Positions 22,793-36,400 of a stretch of DNA of 64,000 nt are shown one piece after another. The notes under the pieces were generated by a model. The model was not told where the DNA came from and did not search any database. It was given only the letters and a program-made list of their open reading frames with translations. Every line of letters starts with the position of its first letter. The stretch's first letter is position 1. The stretch is from Hofstenia miamia. Its lineage: Eukaryota; Xenacoelomorpha; Acoela. Both the position numbers and the translations under genes were made by a program. The DNA is taken from NCBI GenBank assembly GCA_004352715.1, contig SCFE01000069.1:1615832-1679831 (forward strand), in the 5' to 3' direction.

Positions 22793-25700
22793 AATTCCTT
22801 AATACTATAGTTTGAAACCATTTCTATAGAAAATATGTATCTTTACATTCAAAATTATAAATGTTTTAATGAATTTATTAATTATATTCAAAAGAAGAAG
22901 AAAAATTTATATTCAGAATAAAGAATACTGATAACGATTCTGAAAGTGTCAGGAAAAAATACAAACAACTTATAATAAATCAAAACAAAGACTATTTACA
23001 AATTATAATGATAGTTAACTTTTTTACATAAAGTTCAAATAAAATATAATCCACTGCAAAAATCGACGTCAATGACAATTTTAACTAAAATTGAAGCTGT
23101 AGTTTACATAACTCTGTAATATTAATTATTATATGAATTGCTGCCTTAATTAAAAAGGTATTCAACTATATAAAATTGGATTTCTCCATAATTTAAGGCT
23201 TTGTGATTCTTTTAAATTAATGAAATTTTTTAATAATAGTTTTATTTTGTTTTCCTTTAAATATAATTATAAGTTTACACTTATGATTATTCAAATAAGA
23301 GTGAATTTCAAAGAAAGATAAACAACAAGATGACAGTACTTGGCTTTTGACAAAATTCAGCTACCATTTTTCAAAAGATTCATAATTATGCTAACTAAAC
23401 ACTGCAAGCAAAGAAATGTATTGTCTAGTATTCAAAATGTCAATTTGAAATCATTTTTTGCATAAATGGCTTTCATAAAACTAGGCATTAAGCTGAAAAT
23501 AGTAACTCTTAAACTTTATAAAGAAACAAAAAAAAAATTCATTTAAAAATTATTTTTAAAATTTCATTACAAATTATTTTCTACCACATCTACAGAAACA
23601 CTCGAAAACTTATTCTCACAGTTTGTCTCAGCATGGTTTTTAGTTCACGTCCAAAAATGCTCTTTAATAATAGCAAATTCAGAAAATCTTGGATATTTAT
23701 TCTTTACAAATACGAAGAGGGGATCATATTCACAATGCTCTAAACATAATTTCAAGTACTCGAGAGTTATATTTGAAAAAAATATTTATGTAGCTGATAT
23801 AAGAATGATGATTCATGAGGTGGCATATAGTTGAGTTAAATAATTTTTCTTCAGTTAAATAAATTAAGGTTTGCAAAATTTCAAGCAAAGAGACTACATG
23901 ATTGCATTATTACTAATATGTAGCATTACTAAGCTGTACATAACTGCAAAACGACAAATATAACAAAAACTTTGCTAATATTCACAAACATAACAGAAAC
24001 TGATTAATAATCATGGCTTTCATTTACAACATACCATCCAATTGAAGGTCCATATGGAGTTTTTCTTTAGAATACATATTATATTATTAGATTTCAATTC
24101 CATCTAAATTCAAATTTATCAAAAGAATATTGAGCAAATATAATTTCCATGGATTTTATGCATTTCTTAATAAATTAAATCATAATTAGTGAAATTCAAT
24201 TTAAGTTTTTTGGATAGTAAATTACTCATAAAATGTAATCCGTTTTATGACTTTTAGCATGATCAACATTTGCTAAGTCATCGTACAATGTACGTGAAGT
24301 CATCATTGTTTTAATCCTTATCAGTCTCTAAATCTTAAAAACTACTATATTCTGGTCATTGAGATTCACTATTGATGAGAAGCTAAGTTTTGCGTATCAT
24401 GGACTCACAATTGCAAAGAATGTATCCTTCAAAATCTTTCTTGCTGTCAGGTTACAAATGCTGGGATTCACAGATGTTGAAAAGGCATTGACGCCAAAAT
24501 GGATAAATATATACAACACAAAATTGATACATATATTAATGCTAAACTTCAAAATTTTACATCCTGCAAACGATCTTTCAAGTAAAAGGCTATCTGTTTA
24601 TAAAGTTTTGACGAATTTAAGAAAATTAATCTTTAAAATAAATTTCAATAACAAACTTTACTGCAGTTCAGATATAATTAGAACTACTCTTATTCTCATT
24701 AAAATCTTATTAGAAATGCATTTGTGAATTAAGCATGTGACAGCAATTGACGAAAAGTGTATTTTTATTAATGGTATGTCAGGGGCGCACCCAGATTTTC
24801 TTCTTAGGAAGGGAACTATTCTTTAGATTATATATATATGTCATTTTGTAATTGCATTTCAACATAGCAAACGTAACCAGCATACTATGAATGTTTGTTA
24901 AAAAAAACTAAAACTGAATTATTTTTTCCTACCCCTCTTCAACCATTACTAAGATTGGCTAACACACATATGTGCTCCGTGGTTCAGTATGTGAGGATGA
25001 TTTCAAATATAGACGGTTGTCCTGTTAACTGATCCCAATCTCAATAGGACAAATTTCAATTTTTTGTGGTAGGATCATCTTTAAAAAGTTCTTACTTTCT
25101 TATTTCTTAGTTATTACAAACAAAAACTTAGGCCTAATTCTTGCAGGCTTGAATCATGCCAAACTCAATTTTTAAGAAATTCTGCTCACTGAAGTTTTAA
25201 ATTCTAGATTGAATTTTTCAAGAATAGATAATACTGATGTACAATTTCAAAACGTTGTTTAAGAAATTGTATAATATTCACTACAACTGTTGTGTAATAG
25301 TTTATTTTTTTCAATTTCAGCCCCTTTTTTCCAATAACTCAGTCGAGCCCCAGCCCGCCGCGACTCAGACTTCAACTCCTGTTAGCAGAAGAGAACAGGA
25401 GTGAGGATCATGCCGTATTAATACTGTGCGTCCACAAAATACCTTTAGTTACATTTTGTAACTTGTCATAATTTGAATTTAATACATTATTTCACCATAT
25501 TTCACTACAGGTAAAAGATACAGAAACCGTGTCCAAATTATTTTCACGTTTTGCAAAATATAATTTAATAGAAAATTTCATTCAAAATTGCTATATTTCT
25601 CATTGCTAGTTTCGCTTTTGGCAATAATTGGAATGAAAATAATAGATAAGAAATCATAGCATAAAAACCAAACATAACACATAAAAACTTTTTTAAGAGA

Positions 25701-25877
25701 AAAAACAAACAAAATTACGAGTGCTTCATACTTCTGTCAGTTAAATATTGCCAGAAATCGTAATCACTAAAAGCAAATTTGGTTTTGCATAGATACCTTA
25801 TGTATAAGCTGTGATCATTATTTAATATCTCTAGGTTTGACATCACAATATGAGGTGTGTGACAGAAAGATAGCAAT
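22791..25877. other. Non-coding AT-rich stretch
   Basis: No convincing gene. A word CAGGGGCGCACCCAG at about 24780 looks like the end of a hAT-type or other non-autonomous DNA element, but no matching terminus was found. An open frame at 24359-24727 has a composition expected of chance AT-rich sequence. Confidence 0.4.
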
Positions 25878-26929
25878 GTTGCGAAATAGGGTTAATGTTA
25901 TGCCTTCAATATATAAAAAAGTGAATTCGGTAGTGGAAGCATAATGTATATTTTGGTCATCAAACTGTGCTGTACACATGCAATAGCCAATACTGTTCTA
26001 ATTTACTAGGCGGGACAATAATGATTTTCGAATTGGGACTTTATTATGTTTCACCAAGATTTTCATCCATTAATGCTTGTGAGAACGTTCTTAGTGAACC
26101 TAAATAATTGCAAATTATTGGTAGTTTTTCTTCTTCTAAAGTATTCAATAGATTAATCGATTTCCAATTATCGTAATAAATGCAATATAAATTAATTATT
26201 GCTTACACCTTGCAGATAGATTTGAAGCAATGCTTAATGTATATGTACTATTTTATCATATCAGCATACATTTCATGAGGAATTGAAGCATCTGTGCTCT
26301 GTTGAGGGGGGGGGACGTTCCCAGTTCCCCCCTCTGGGTGCCCCTCTGTGGTAAGTCCAAACTTATTCAGAGAACTAAAGGGTTCAATTCCATTTTGCCT
26401 TGATTTTCAAAAGCGTAAAGGTATTTGACATTTTGAAATTGACCTAATTGCGTCATTTATTGAAATAGAAAATACACCGTTGAAATATATATAATACCCA
26501 CTATAATACCTACTAAGCTTAGTAGGCACCCTATCCAAACCACATCAATGAGGAGTTATTGTGCTTTAAAGCTACATTTCATCATTTCTTCATCAAAAGA
26601 AGTAATTAAGAAAAGTATATCTAGCATATTCTGAGTCTTCAGCTATGTGTTCATTTAATGTATTGGTTATTGAATAGGTTAGGATTGCAAAAGCTTGAAA
26701 TCATTATTGAAAAGTATTACAGTGTTTAAAGTTTTAATTGAAAAGATGATCCTAATCACATCATTATAATGTAGATAATAATTTATTTAAACAGGTCAGA
26801 AACAAGCTATCAATTACAAGCAAATCACTAATATAAGGAGAGACATTTGTTGAATTGCTTTATAAACTAGTAGTTTTGTCTTACATGAAATTGACATTTT
26901 TGTAAAATGTGAGTTTCGATAATTGAGTG

Positions 26930-26933
<4 letters not shown>
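25878..26933. repeat. 1,056-bp direct duplication, copy 2
   Basis: Partner of 18726-19780 (offset 7,152 to 7,153). It has unique sequence on its left and TA microsatellite on its right (26932-26971). It contains the same 18-bp palindrome at 26509-26526. Confidence 0.9.
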
Positions 26934-26971
<38 letters not shown>

Positions 26972-26974
<3 letters not shown>

Positions 26975-27594
26975 TTTAATCATGTAATTCAAAGTTATCT
27001 TTAAAAATTCTTTCTGCTGTTTTGGCAGAACTGCATAGAGTCATTATAAAAAGCGTGCTCTTCAAATTTAAACTTGTAAATCTTAAAATGTTTCAAATTA
27101 TTTGTAGTATATATTCTTTGGAACTACTACCTATTATTACTATTATTATTATAATTATAAAATTATTTTATGAAGCTGTGGTTATATTTGGCACATGGAT
27201 ATGCATGCCTTTTTTTAAATTCAATGGCGATATTGTGTGGAGGACTATGCCCTAATATCTGTTCAGTACTATATGCAAACTATGTATGTATATCAATTAA
27301 TCCTCTACAAAAATCAATGCGATTGTCAGTTTACCCTGATGTTAGCATAATATGTGTCAATTTGATTAATTCTTAATTTGAAATTTCATATTTCTGCAGC
27401 TTCAATTATTAAATAAATGGCTTTTTTGTATTTTGTTAATACACATGAAATGACAATATGTTAAAGAAATCCACAACTTTTTTAAACCATAGAATCTAAG
27501 CATAATTTCCTTAAATTAGATAAATGATCATAGAACTTTCACAACAATAGTATTCCTTTTAAAAAATATATTTGATTTATATAAATTAATAGTT
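26972..27594. other. Non-coding stretch downstream of the receptor gene
   Basis: 3' flank or 3' UTR region of the minus-strand Ig receptor gene. No gene is supported here. AATAAA-like words are too common to call a poly(A) site. Confidence 0.4.
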
Positions 27595-27653
27595 CTAAGA
27601 GCTACCTGAGTCATATTTGGCGCTTGTATTATCAAGAGTTTCCTTATCTTTCC
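27595..27653 (-). CDS. Ig receptor last exon (stop codon)
   Basis: Encodes GKDKETLDNTSAKYDSGSS and TAG at 27595-27597, entered after TTTCTAG. Joining in frame needs the preceding donor to be the weak-looking G|GTTTGT at 27695; the nearby GTAAGT would give an early stop. Confidence 0.55.
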
Positions 27654-30436
27654 CTAGAAAAAGTGTTTGCATAAATATTCAAAAAACTTACAAACCTGAT
27701 TCATTATTGAGGTGCTCATCTATGTTTGTCGAAGTTACATCTAAATGGATGTATTTAGCCATTAGCTTTATATGACCAAACTTACTTGGTGTCTGGAAAA
27801 TGCAGCTATTAGGATTTGAAGTGTCACCTTAAAAGGAAATGTTAAAACATCTCATTGAATTAACTTACCAATTGTGGTATAGTCATGGTCTGATCCAGTG
27901 GAATCTAAATTTAAAAATATGATCATTTTCAACTGAAATGCATGTTAACATAATTTAAAATTATACAATGAATTATTCATATTTGCAATTTTAATATAAA
28001 ATAATTTCATACATAATACAAATTGATCCTTTACTACTATTACTATTTTTGTATTGTAAAAAATCAATAACACTAAAATGTAATTAATGAATTCTCTCAT
28101 TTGAAATTCTAAAATAGAATTTCATATATATACAAATTGCAAAAAATTGGTGATTATTTTTAAGAAAATAAATAATTTTGCAAACTACAGTGTTTATAAA
28201 TATATTTTTAATAATCCTTATCCAGCAAATCCTACACTTTAGGAGATACTAAAGATCTTCAAAGAAGATCTTAAGGCATTAAGAATTTTTAAAAACTCTA
28301 AAATGTTTGTCTAAGCAAATAAACACTAATAATGGTAGAGTAGATTTCTGAAATTTTGACATTTTTCCAATGCTATTATCACAAAATATAAATGGCTCAA
28401 TTACTGAAAGCAATGATCATTATATCCGCATATATTTCTTTAAAAAATCAAATTTCATTAAATGTTCTAATATTTATTTTTGTGATTCCATTAAAATATA
28501 TACATACCTGAAGGCTTTTGAGAATTGTCTGCTAGACTCTCTCATTTATTGAAACTGATATAATAAAATAATATAAAATGATAATTGATATAAAAGATTA
28601 ATTGTATCGTTGAGTTGTAAAATATGAAATACATACGAATTGAATTTGCATAAGAATTTTCTATATTAATTCCTAAAACATAGCATTTAAGATAAAAATT
28701 AATAATATATGAATCAAATTGTTAATGAATAAATAATTTATGACCTAAGACACTAAATCAATTGAATATTGTGCCAATGCAGACTACTTTGTTCTTCAAC
28801 TTTATTTAAAACCTGAATATACCACAGTCAAAATTTACAAAATGCCAAGTAATATTATTTATTAACATAAAAAATCTGCTATTCAAATTAATGAATTATT
28901 TTAAGACATTTATTAGGATAAATGAAAGTTGAATAGAACCTATAGAACTCTTCAAATTACCAATTAACTTTAGAAACACAACAATATGTCAAAATGACTA
29001 TTAAGTATTTTTGTTTGTTTCATTATTCATTCAGAAAAATGATAATCTAGTTGAATTTGATATTTTTAGAAATTTTGTTCCTATTTCATATCATTTGCAG
29101 TTGAAACATCCGATTTAAATGTATTCTCAAGGAGTAATAATCGCTGTTTTAATCTTAATATATCTTAATAAATTCAATTATAAATATAATAGTTTTTATT
29201 TTATATTCATAATGTTCATATAGAATACTAGTTTTTATTGCAGTCAAAATAGGCTCGGTTGTTCAGACATTTGTTTTGGTTCAAGTATTTGGTGCATTCC
29301 AGGTAATTTTCGCCAGCAATACTTGGTGTGGTTGAAAAGTTCTGAGACTGTATGTTGGTTGCAGCAAATATGATTATGTATGTTATTTGTTGTATTCCCA
29401 ATGAAACAATAGAATGTAAACAGCAGTTTGGGTACATTCTTATCTCTCCGTGGGGAGCGATCTCTTACATCATCCATAAGATGCTGAAAATGCAAAAACT
29501 GTGTTCCAGATGGAATTGCCATGATCTCATCTCTCAGCAATGATCAAGCAAGTTGAATATACTACTTCCTGGATTAAAAAATTTTCAACAGCCAACATCA
29601 ACTACGTTATATTCATTGACGAAAAATGGTTTTATTGACAAAGCATAAGCAAAAAGCATTAAATTCCGCCTGGTATCATGGTCTTTCTGACACGCTCAAA
29701 ATTAACTATCACCAGATTTACATTAGAAATATTTCTGAATAATCTATTTTGTGCATATAACTATTTGTTGCAGAAAGACATTAGCAATTTTTTTTTGGAA
29801 AATTAAACTGCAAATAAATTGATACCTGCTGTAGTTGCATTGAGATTTTTGTTAGAGATGTCTTCTTGGATAGCATTGTTTGCTAAAATTTTTTAGTATA
29901 ATTGAATCTACCAATTGATATAGGTTTGATAAAAGAATACGTTTGAAATTAGCTTCTGTATTTTTGTTTAGAAATCACAAAAGAGTATTCATGAGCAGGC
30001 AACAGTTATTATATTTGATGAAATCACAAACTCTTCTCTAACGATTTCTTTTCCATTTGGTAATTGAAAAGCCTGCAATTTCACGGATTTTCTTGCAATT
30101 AATAATCCTAGGATTCTACCTAGAATATGATTTTAACCATCAATAATATATTACATGGTTAGCACAGCATGTTGTGTTCGGCACAAAAATTTTAATTTAA
30201 TTCCATGGATTGAACACTACTATAGTATTTGCTAGATCATAAACATGATATTACATTTCCCATCATCTGGGCCTATACTATTCAGTAAAATTTGTTTCTT
30301 AATAATTTCTATGTGAGCTGATGAACGCGCCCTAGTAAATAAATTTTGAAAATTCGGCAAAAAATCTGAAATTAACGTTAAATTTTTGAATGTCATTTGC
30401 AAATCTGTACCAAATATTTGACAATTATAATAATAA

Positions 30437-30467
<31 letters not shown>

Positions 30468-33400
30468 GTTTCCTTATCACCTTCAGAAAATGGATGATTT
30501 AAGCAAATAATAAGGGAATAATAAAAAATATATTTACGTCTTATCAAAAGAAATCCTCCAAGAATTGCAACTGCAATAAGGATTAAAATAAAAGTAAAAG
30601 TACCATAAGAAAATGCAACAAAGCCTGAACTGCTTTTCCTCCCTAAAGTTCCAAATTTCAAACACTGCTATTAAACATTTGATACATTACCAATTTTTGA
30701 AACCTTAAATTCCAAAATTACTTCTTTGGAGGTAAATTCATTAGAAACCACTAAGATGTATTCATAGTAAACATTTGAAAGTGGAAGAGAAAATGTAATG
30801 TTATCAATGTTTGTGTAGTTCCATGCCTGTGTTTCATTTTTGTACAAAGACACTATGTAGTTACTCGGTAAAGAAGTTATTTCTAAAAGAAAGTAGGTGA
30901 AAATTGAATTATCAGTGTTATTTCGTGTAGTCTTCACTTCAAAATCGACGTCTAAGCAAAATGTTAGATAGAAAAAGTAGAAATATTCTTACAGTAAACA
31001 ACGAGATTTCTTTTCATTATCGTTTCAAACTTTGAATTTTCTGCTTTGCAATTGACTTCCCCATTCATGTATCTACTTGCTCCAAGTTCATAAATTAATA
31101 TGTCACTGTTTGAGAGAGATTTATGAGTTGCCACAGTAGAAATTGTTAACTTTACAGTTTCAGGGTTTGATCGAATGACAGAACAAGTAAAATTCATTCT
31201 ATGTCCTTCAATGACGTGAGTTTCTGATAAAATAAATTCGATTTCAGGTGAATCTAGTAACTAGGTGTTAGTAAAATATTTGCTAAATGGTATACTTACA
31301 GTGCACAACTAGTTTTATTGATGAGGATTTGGAAACATTAGTTTTGTAATTGTATGCATAGCATATGTACATTGTCTGATCCATATCTCTTGACACATTT
31401 TGTATATTCCAAGCAAGTAGATTTTCAGAAATAGTGAAGACTGTAGATGAGCAATATAGATTTGCTGCTGGAAAAGAATGAATTGAGATGTTTCCAGTCG
31501 TGTTGCTGGCTTCACTTGCTATGAGGTCTTTTTGAGCCAATAAGTCTGGCCCATCTAATTTCATCTCTATTAGCAAAACAATTTAACTTTATATGGTTTA
31601 TAGATTATTGGTTTGCTGCTATTAATATACTAAACAAAATTGAATAATTCATTAAAATAATAAAAACCATTTGACATTTGAATTTAAACAAAAAAATGAT
31701 TTCTGAACAAAAAACATAAACTTGATAATAAATATGTTAAATTATGTAAATATTAGACACTTAACAATTCGCTTATTTAAATGTAATAGGAAATCAACTA
31801 CTTTCAATTTAAGAATTTTTTTGGATTTGTGATGAAAATTATTATAAGTTGTTTAGTATCTTCTTGAACATGTGCAAAACTTCAAAAGCTTGCAATGCAT
31901 AGATGAAAACCTTCAAAGGCTCAGTGGCTAGCGAAACATTATTGAAGTATTTCTGCTTTAGGAGTAGACTATTGCAATGCCACTTACAAAAATATTTGGG
32001 ACAATTTCAATATAAGTGTTTCCACTGGCTTTGCAAGGAGAGTAATTTCGTTCTTCAATTGCAGAATTTACACAAGACCTGAACGCACGCCAGAACAGCT
32101 CAATGGGTTAACAGCTGTAATAATATGGAGCAAGCCGCAAAGATACCAAACGTAGTTCACCATTACAGTTGGGGCATCAAATTTAAGTCAACCCCCATTG
32201 CATTTCAGCACATATACAGCACAAGCATAGCAAATTTGACCAATGCAGTCTCTCGACAATTATTTCCAAGCATTCACAAAATTCCTAGCATTAAGAGAAC
32301 CAAAGTACAACATAAATGATATCAGTTTCACAAGAGAAATACTTCCCTCACAGTCAGTGGCAGCAGCTATGGATGGGAAAGGTGGACTTGATCCACTTTG
32401 AAAAATACAATATTAAATGGCAATCAATACTTATTTATTACCCCAATTTTGAATTAAATAAACAGAGTATGATATTACAAAAACAATGTAGATGCAGATA
32501 GCTAGTTTACCTAAAATCGAAAATATTAACAAATAAAAACAAATCTACAGCAGTAAGTACAATTTGTAAGGCAATCTTGCCACTTGGCGTTGAGCTCTAA
32601 ATTTACAATTTATCTAATCAGAATTGTTCATCAGAAGGCTGAGCAAATTGCCTTCATCTACCTTTCTCTTAAACAACACGTATGAAATATAGTATACCAA
32701 CGGCCAATCAAAAACTGAGCATGTTTGCAAAGGTGGAATAACATGAAATAGTACACCTTTGGAGCAACAAGTGTTCGGAATTACTGAAATAGTACCTACA
32801 AAAGGCGTTGTGAGCCATGAGACGAACTTTATCTCAGTGTGACATAATCTATCAAGACTATCATGATTGGTCAGGATGAGAGGAAAAGAATGAAGAAACA
32901 AAGACTAAAATTATTATTGATTATAATGATTAATTGTAAATCATGATAGGATTGATTATTCAGTTGTAAAATGATTTGTGCAGTTAATACTTAAAATTAT
33001 ACTCGACGGTATTTGACAAAACAAAAGATGGTCAAACAGCATAGTCAAATTAAAGCTGACGTTGCGTAAAATTAACAGAAATATTAAAGCGAGGGAAAAC
33101 TGTCAACAAGAAAGAATAGCAGGTACTTGTCGAGTGTTTAATTGTTTATCAAAAAGTGCTATAAATATAATGCATTGGATGTAATAATTGATGAGCAAAT
33201 CTACTTTGGATTAGTTTTCTATTGTCAGGTCATTTTGTATATTTAAATGGAAAGCTAAACGTATACAAACTAGGGTAATTGTATGGTGGTCTCCCACCTC
33301 CAGTTTACGTTGTACTCTAAGGTTACGAATAGGTGTAGGAGTTTTTGCCGTTATAGCTTTCCTAAATGTCATTGCTTGTCAGATAGTGTTATCGCGACCT

Positions 33401-36400
33401 ACGAGTCTTACATGTTAATTATCTTATTACTAAACTTAAGTTATTTGTTACCACCTCTACGATGTTACACGATGATGGATGATTTAACAGTGGTCATACT
33501 GGAATATATATTACGATTGTATCTTTATAGATTATTACATATGGTTACTTTAATAGTTGTTACATGTTGCTCAATGTTCTGTAAGGGAGACCTTCGGCCG
33601 ACTTATATTTCCTATTTCTTGCTGACGGCATTGATTGTTTACATGTACAAAGGGCTGTTATCTATTTATCTATATGTATGGTTATTAAATGTAGGGCNNN
33701 NNNNNNNNNNNNNNNNNNNNNNNNNNNNNNNNNNNNNNNNNNNNNNNNNNNNNNNNNNNNNNNNNNNNNNNNNNNNNNNNNNNNNNNNNNNNNNNNNNNN
33801 NNNNNNNNNNNNNNNNNNNNNNNNNNNNNNNNNNNNNNNNNNNNNNNNNNNNNNNNNNNNNNNNNNNNNNNNNNNNNNNNNNNNNNNNNNNNNNNNNNNN
33901 NNNNNNNNNNNNNNNNNNNNNNNNNNNNNNNNNNNNNNNNNNNNNNNNNNNNNNNNNNNNNNNNNNNNNNNNNNNNNNNNNNNNNNNNNNNNNNNNNNNN
34001 NNNNNNNNNNNNNNNNNNNNNNNNNNNNNNNNNNNNNNNNNNNNNNNNNNNNNNNNNNNNNNNNNNNNNNNNNNNNNNNNNNNNNNNNNNNNNNNNNNNN
34101 NNNNNNNNNNNNNNNNNNNNNNNNNNNNNNNNNNNNNNNNNNNNNNNNNNNNNNNNNNNNNNNNNNNNNNNNNNNNNNNNNNNNNNNNNNNNNNNNNNNN
34201 NNNNNNNNNNNNNNNNNNNNNNNNNNNNNNNNNNNNNNNNNNNNNNNNNNNNNNNNNNNNNNNNNNNNNNNNNNNNNNNNNNNNNNNNNNNNNNNNNNNN
34301 NNNNNNNNNNNNNNNNNNNNNNNNNNNNNNNNNNNNNNNNNNNNNNNNNNNNNNNNNNNNNNNNNNNNNNNNNNNNNNNNNNNNNNNNNNNNNNNNNNNN
34401 NNNNNNNNNNNNNNNNNNNNNNNNNNNNNNNNNNNNNNNNNNNNNNNNNNNNNNNNNNNNNNNNNNNNNNNNNNNNNNNNNNNNNNNNNNNNNNNNNNNN
34501 NNNNNNNNNNNNNNNNNNNNNNNNNNNNNNNNNNNNNNNNNNNNNNNNNNNNNNNNNNNNNNNNNNNNNNNNNNNNNNNNNNNNNNNNNNNNNNNNNNNN
34601 NNNNNNNNNNNNNNNNNNNNNNNNNNNNNNNNNNNNNNNNNNNNNNNNNNNNNNNNNNNNNNNNNNNNNNNNNNNNNNNNNNNNNNNNNNNNNNNNNGTT
34701 ATCTATTTATCTATATGTATGGTTATTAAATGTAGGGCCTCATAATAAGCTATCACAGCAGAATGGTTGCGACATTTCGTTTATTGCATTAGCTCGTAAT
34801 AACAAAAACAATCAATGCACTAAATTTTTAGGTAGTTGCAATCACCATTACACTGAGTTCACTATGCACATCACCATTCCATTGTTGTTCTCTTTACTAC
34901 GTTGGCAGTCACATTGGTAAGATGCAGCTGGCGAGTGTGTTCCTGAGAGTGCACTGCTTCTATTTGAGCATCGATCCTGTTCTCTAATCTCTCTGCTTGA
35001 TCTAAATAAGTTTGGTTAACTAAGTAGCTACAAAGGCTCCGGTATATTAAATAAGTTAATTAACCACGCATTTACAGTAGAGGAGAGAAATTGGAAAATT
35101 GTCAACCTTGCGTTATGTTTAACCTAAGAAAAGTAACAGTTTTCTCTAAGTACGGCCATCACGGCGAGTTGGCATGATTCTACATCAGTTTAACCATTCT
35201 AATGGCACTTCAATCGCATGAGGTATATCCTCTCAGCTGGCCAATTTTTTATAATTAATCTTTTTTTCGATTTTTACTTACAGACGCTCTAAAAATTTTC
35301 AAAATCAAAAAAATATTTTTATAGACTTATCGATGAAAAATCGAATGATTCAATAACTTTGAAGATCGGATAGAAACTGACCAAGTTATATGGCCTACTA
35401 AAAATAGCCTACTTTGTAAGAAAATTTCATATCTTAGAGGTTTTTTTATATTCAGCCCATTCAATGTTATAGCTACAATTTTAAAACTAAAGACAACTTG
35501 CGCTGTATTACTCTATCAAACAGTATATAGTATGCCAAGATACACAATTTTTACGATTTTATAAAAATACTTACTTGATTAATTTAACCTACATTTAGTG
35601 TGGGCAACCCTGCACATAATGCTTCCTTAACGGAATTTAAGTAGATTTATTGCTCACGTGTTCACTTTTTCTTGGTCGTATCTTTCTTCATTTACAGGAT
35701 GAGGTTTTCCTTATGTAAGGGAAAGCTTGTGCAAACGCAAATTTGAAATCCTTTATGTGAATTGTTAAAAGAGATCTGATTGGAATAAAGCTATTTGACT
35801 CGATATACCTATCTATTCAGCGCCATTAGAATAAAATTGACATAGAAACATGAAAAAGTTTTCAGAAAAACCTTATACTGTAGACGCAAATGATATTTAG
35901 TAAATCTGATAATTGCTTTATAAATAAGGATAAAGCTATAAGAGAAAACTTATCATGTAAACAGGCCTTCATTTTCAAATACCTTAAAGCACAATTTTAC
36001 TTGAAGCAGCACATTATTATTTGGTCTGGCCTGCATCCCATGTAATTTTACGAAAATCAGTTCACCCTAACCCCACACACATCCGTTTCACCTTGACCCC
36101 GCATTTGACTTTCACACTTTTGGTACAATCATCACTATTTTACTAAAAACAGGATTAAAAACTAAGAGGATTATGGTAGTAAAGAAAAATAAACTTCGTA
36201 TATTTATGAATTCAATATCTACTATAATTTCTCTTAAAGAATATCAAATCAATTTATTTCAAGAATACCGATTTGCAAGAATATAAAGTTAGAAAATTGT
36301 GGACTGCGCTTCAACCCATAGCTAAATTATTTTTGGGCTAGCCCACTTCCAGCATGGTTTCTGAGTGTCAAGTTTTTTGTGCAATTTGAATGAGCACAAC

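Larger units (their letters stand above)
32838..35138 (+). mobile_element. Solo gypsy LTR (contains a 1,000-N gap)
   Basis: Starts TGTGACATAATC, the same start as the LTRs at 43537 and 49587 (TGTGGCATAATC) and 61213 (TGTAACATAATT). A TATAAA box is at 33160-33165. Homology to the LTR at 49587 runs to about AAGTAACA at 35138. The stretch 33290-33450 is shared with the 61213 LTR but missing from the 49587 type, so it is closer to the second family. No polypurine tract precedes it and no pol follows, hence solo. The right edge is approximate. Confidence 0.65.

Noticed and set aside
24359-24727. 122-codon plus-strand frame as a gene
   Set aside because: Ile/Lys/Leu/Asn-rich composition expected of random AT-rich DNA, no motif, no splice context.
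27022-27376. Two overlapping plus-strand frames
   Set aside because: Short, overlapping in different frames, low-complexity Ile runs; region is the 3' flank of the minus-strand receptor gene.
29228-29543. Overlapping frames on both strands as a small secreted protein
   Set aside because: Two minus frames share the same DNA and neither has a coherent domain; the neighbouring plus-strand FIDEKWF block suggests a decayed transposon instead.
33283-34920. A 545-codon plus-strand frame
   Set aside because: Two thirds of it is Ns; the real part lies inside an LTR and has no protein texture.
35231-35240. TCTCAG near 35231 as the right target duplication of the LTR at 32838
   Set aside because: The left flank also reads TCTCAG, but the LTR would then not end in CA and homology to the other LTR stops about 95 bases earlier; a chance match is likely.
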